From Trifolium pratense (lineage: Eukaryota > Streptophyta > Magnoliopsida > Fabales > Fabaceae): a DNA stretch of 64,000 nt. The position numbers and the translations under genes were made by a program. The stretch lies in the NCBI RefSeq assembly GCF_020283565.1, contig NC_060065.1:52502409-52566408 (forward strand). Direction: 5' to 3'. This document shows positions 61,130-64,000 of the stretch, one piece after another. The stretch's first letter is position 1. Every line of letters begins with the position of its first letter. The notes beneath the pieces are model-generated. The model saw nothing but the letters and a program-made list of their open reading frames with translations, made no database searches and had not been told where the DNA came from.

Positions 61130-64000
61130 TTATTGGAAGAGCTCACTCCCAAGAGTGACAACACCAATTTCCTCATTGATTTCAGAATACAAAGTAGCAA
61201 TATCTCTTTGTATCCTCTCCAATTCTTGCACAATATGTGCCATTGATGGTCTTCTATTAGTCACATCCACACATATTAAAGCCAACTTCATCATTCTTCT
61301 AGCAGCAATCTTTTCTTCCTCTCCCAATGTTATGTCAATAAACTTGTCCAAAACATTGCTATTTTTTGCCTTCAAAACAAATCAAGTTATTTTATATATG
61401 ACTATGCTCCAAGAGACCAAGTTAGTACATTTTAAATTGACGGTAAGTTTGACAGAATCACAGTGTGCCAAAATTAATTTTGATAGATATAGTAGTATAG
61501 ATGTACCTGAAATACTAGATTTTCATCTTGGTGTGACATGTTTCTGTTATGGACTTCACAACCGCTAACCAACTCGAGTAAAAACACTCCGAAACTGTAT
61601 ACATCACTCTGCTCCGAATAGTTTTGCGATAAGCTCAACCTTTGGAAAAATTAAAATAGGAAAAAGTCAATGTAACTCAAATCAACAGATGAATGAAAAT
61701 CCAAAACAAAAGTTGATAATTCTTTAAAGAGTAAGTTGTAGTTGTAGCATACTCTGGATCATGAAAGTAGTCAACTTTTGAAGATGAACCTGCCTGATCA
61801 ACTTTTGTTTGCAATTTGCAGAATCCATAATCAGAAACTTTGGCAGTATAATTTTCATCTAACAGAACATTTATTGTACTAAAATTTGTGTGAAATATAG
61901 GAGGGACCAAACTATGAAGATGTTCTAGTCCTGTTTCAAAGTAGAGTAACCGAATTAACTGATTTGAATTCCGAAAGAATTAAAAAGTAATGACTCAAAC
62001 TGTTTTTTCTAGAAAAAATACGGAGACTCGTTTGATCTATGAAAAATGAAAGGTACTAGTTAATAGTAATTTTCATTTTTTCAGAGACCAATTAGGTCTC
62101 TGTATTTTATTTCACGGACTAGTTTGACGCTTTACTTCAAAGCATATACAAAACCATTACTAAGATGGATTTACCTTTTGACGCGCCTAAGGCAACGGAT
62201 ACCCTGCGCCGCAAGTCAAGCTTTCCAATAGGTAAACCTTCATCGTCTGCATAACATGCATTCAACATAAAAGATATGAAATGCATGTATGGTGAAAAAA
62301 ACTTCATAGAAAGATAGAATTAGGAAAAGGTACCATAAAGATGATTCCCTATATTGCCATTAGAGAGATATTCATACACAAGTAATTGTTGATAGTTATC
62401 TTCATAATAGCCTATAAGCTTAACAAGATGAATGTGATGAATTTGAGCTATCTGCTTAACCTGTTCACACATATACATACATACATTTACACATAACGAT
62501 TATCTCTATGTTCCTTGCACGGGTTTTAAATACTAGTTTCATTACATTTTTACCTCTGGGATGAAATCTCGAGTAAGAGCAAATAAGCGCCTTTTTATAG
62601 CAACAAAAGATCCATCTCGAAGTAAACCTTTGTATACAAAACCAAATCTCCCTTCACCTATGATGCTACTTTGACTGAAATTTCCAGTAGCTTGTTCTAG
62701 CTCCAAAATTGTTAATAGTCTTGTGTTCTGCATATATTGTGGAGAGTATGCATTAACATACTGCGAGCTGTTGATTCTTCCCATCTCAACTGTCAAAATA
62801 GAATACTATAAATAAGTAATCACATCAAAGTGAATAATTAGTAGTCACAATGTAGATATTTAATTATAACTTAGTCTTAATTACAGTTTTGGTCCCTGAT
62901 TTTAACTCGCTCACATAATTGGTCTCTCTTGGCAAGTTGTTTATTGACGAGACATAAAGTATACAGTTTTCATGCCACGTGAATAAAAAACTTGTCACAT
63001 CAACGCTTTTGGATTAAAAAATCCGTATGACGGACTAAATAACTAGATATTATAAAGGGCAGACCAATTCTGTGAGCGAGTAAAAATAGGAGGACTAAAT
63101 CCGTAAATTAAACCTATAATTTATAATATACTTGAAATAACTTACCAGCTTGTGATGGAACAGAAGAAGCAGAATCAGATGTTTGTCTTTTAAATCTTTC
63201 ACATCTTCTAAAGCAGATATAGACAATCACCACTATCACGATGATGACTAAGGCAGCACCGGTAGCACCAACTATGGCGGCAACCCTTCTTCCTCCTCCT
63301 TGTTTTTTAACTTGTGATTCTTTAAGGGATGGTGTAAATGTTGGAGTTTCATTGTTGCTGTCTATATTTTCTTTTACTCCACCTGTTTCTCAAGTAGAGA
63401 GCTTTTCTTACTATTCTTATCGCGTATTTGTGTGAATGTATAATTAATGTGATTCTAAATTGAATTGATTCTGTAAAATTGATTTTAGTCAAAAGTTAAG
63501 TTTGAAGTGAAGCAATTCATGTTTGGATGTTAGTACTCTAAATGCAAGACCAATGTTAAACTTAGTGTAAAGACATCATTCACCTTACAAGCCGTTTTTC
63601 TAGGATTCCGAATTTTCACTTGTGAAACCAAACACACACTTATCCTCAGCTAATGAAATTCTAAACTTAACCATAATGTTTTACATAGTGCAAACAATTA
63701 ATCACTACAAACAAATTCAAGAGACAAAAAGAGAGAAGAATCTTACAAATAATTAGAGAAAAAAGAACCTGGTTCATTAGAGAAGTCAAGACAAGGCCAT
63801 TGCATCTGACATCCTTGTGGACCAGCTTCAAGTGAACCCTTGAAAGTTAACAAAGCTTCAGCTACAATTAACAAATGTATGATTCATTAATAATCATAAT
63901 CAGTGAAGTATTCATAGATAGAAGAAAAAAACATGACAAAACCTTACAAGATGATTTGCAGGTTGATTTGCTGAGGTATAATAACTGAAGTATTATGAGT
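61130..64000 (-). CDS. Receptor-like kinase, probably catalytically inactive (partial, runs off the window end)
   Basis: Exons (minus): beyond 64000-63947, 63861-63769, 63382-63146, 62789-62554, 62460-62334, 62246-62175, 61930-61753, 61639-61507, 61370-61130; all junctions keep frame. A hydrophobic start (LIILQLLYLS) and a short Cys-containing ectodomain (EALLTFKGSLEAGPQGC, QMQWPCLDF) precede a membrane helix (VGATGAALVIIVIVVIVYIC) and a kinase domain: GEGRFGFVYKG, VAIKRR, LVYEYLSNG, then FHTNFSTINVLLDE where HRDxxxxN is expected, SDYG for DFG, DPELSLS for the APE region, DVYSFGV. The HRD aspartate is replaced by Asn, so phosphotransfer is doubtful. EALLTFK recalls the N-terminal cap of LRR-RLKs, but no LRRs are seen between it and the helix. 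Confidence 0.85.
62873..63115. mobile_element. MITE in a receptor-like kinase intron
   Basis: Inverted arms: 'gtttggtcc'-type start (ttggtccctgattttaactc) and 'gagtaaaaataggaggacta' end, plus 'cacataattggtc'/'gaccaattctgtg'. It is about 240 bp and non-coding. The style resembles the 8588-8930 element, but the sequence differs. Confidence 0.5.

Overview
This is nuclear DNA of a flowering plant. The evidence is GT-AG introns with AT-rich interiors, a plastid-targeted MEP-pathway enzyme, a GRIK-type kinase, a KDEL-tailed protein disulfide isomerase, a Tat-lineage Ty3/gypsy retrotransposon, and tRNA-derived SINEs. The very AT-rich intergenic DNA and one SINE of the Au-like type suggest a papilionoid legume of the Medicago/Trifolium/Pisum group. 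That placement is inference, because no database search was possible.

Layout: (1) 2019-6568 (+) is a complete 11-exon GRIK-like SnRK1-activating kinase. (2) 6.6-11.7 kb is gene-poor and holds a SINE, a Mutator-type MITE with a perfect 9-bp target duplication, and retroelement scraps. (3) 11752-22942 (+) is a full-length LTR retrotransposon with 434-bp LTRs differing at one base, a 5-bp AAAAT duplication, a gag-pol ORF broken inside integrase, and two antisense genes between pol and the 3' LTR. (4) 23-29 kb is AT-rich and gene-free. (5) 30044-31138 (+) is an F-box/kelch protein with a repeat-filled 5' UTR intron. (6) 31-37 kb is gene-free, with a foldback element packed with short hairpins. 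(7) 37150-41452 (+) is an 8-exon RING-CH membrane E3 ligase with one GC-AG intron. (8) 41.5-46.8 kb holds a 1.1-kb Mutator-like non-autonomous element, two adjacent SINEs and a small MITE. (9) 46847-51075 (+) is a 19-exon chloroplast HDS (IspG/GcpE), 740 residues. (10) 52349-52870 (-) is a proline-rich, AGP-like membrane protein. (11) 55136-58673 (-) is a 12-exon PDI-like 1-4 gene whose summed coding length is one base short, because of an apparent 1-nt deletion in exon 5. (12) 61130 to the window end (-) is the 3' part of a receptor-like kinase with HTN in place of HRD, hence probably a pseudokinase.

The host genes are unrelated single-copy-type genes and form no cluster or operon: energy signalling, ubiquitination (two genes), isoprenoid synthesis, ER folding and cell surface. 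The coherent multi-gene system here is the retrotransposon. It is very recent, carries a sense gag-pol and a spliced antisense gene of the 'putative gypsy type transposon' (Transposase_28) kind, plus a second small antisense ORF with its own TATA box. Its integrase is interrupted, so it probably moved with help from a relative or broke after insertion.
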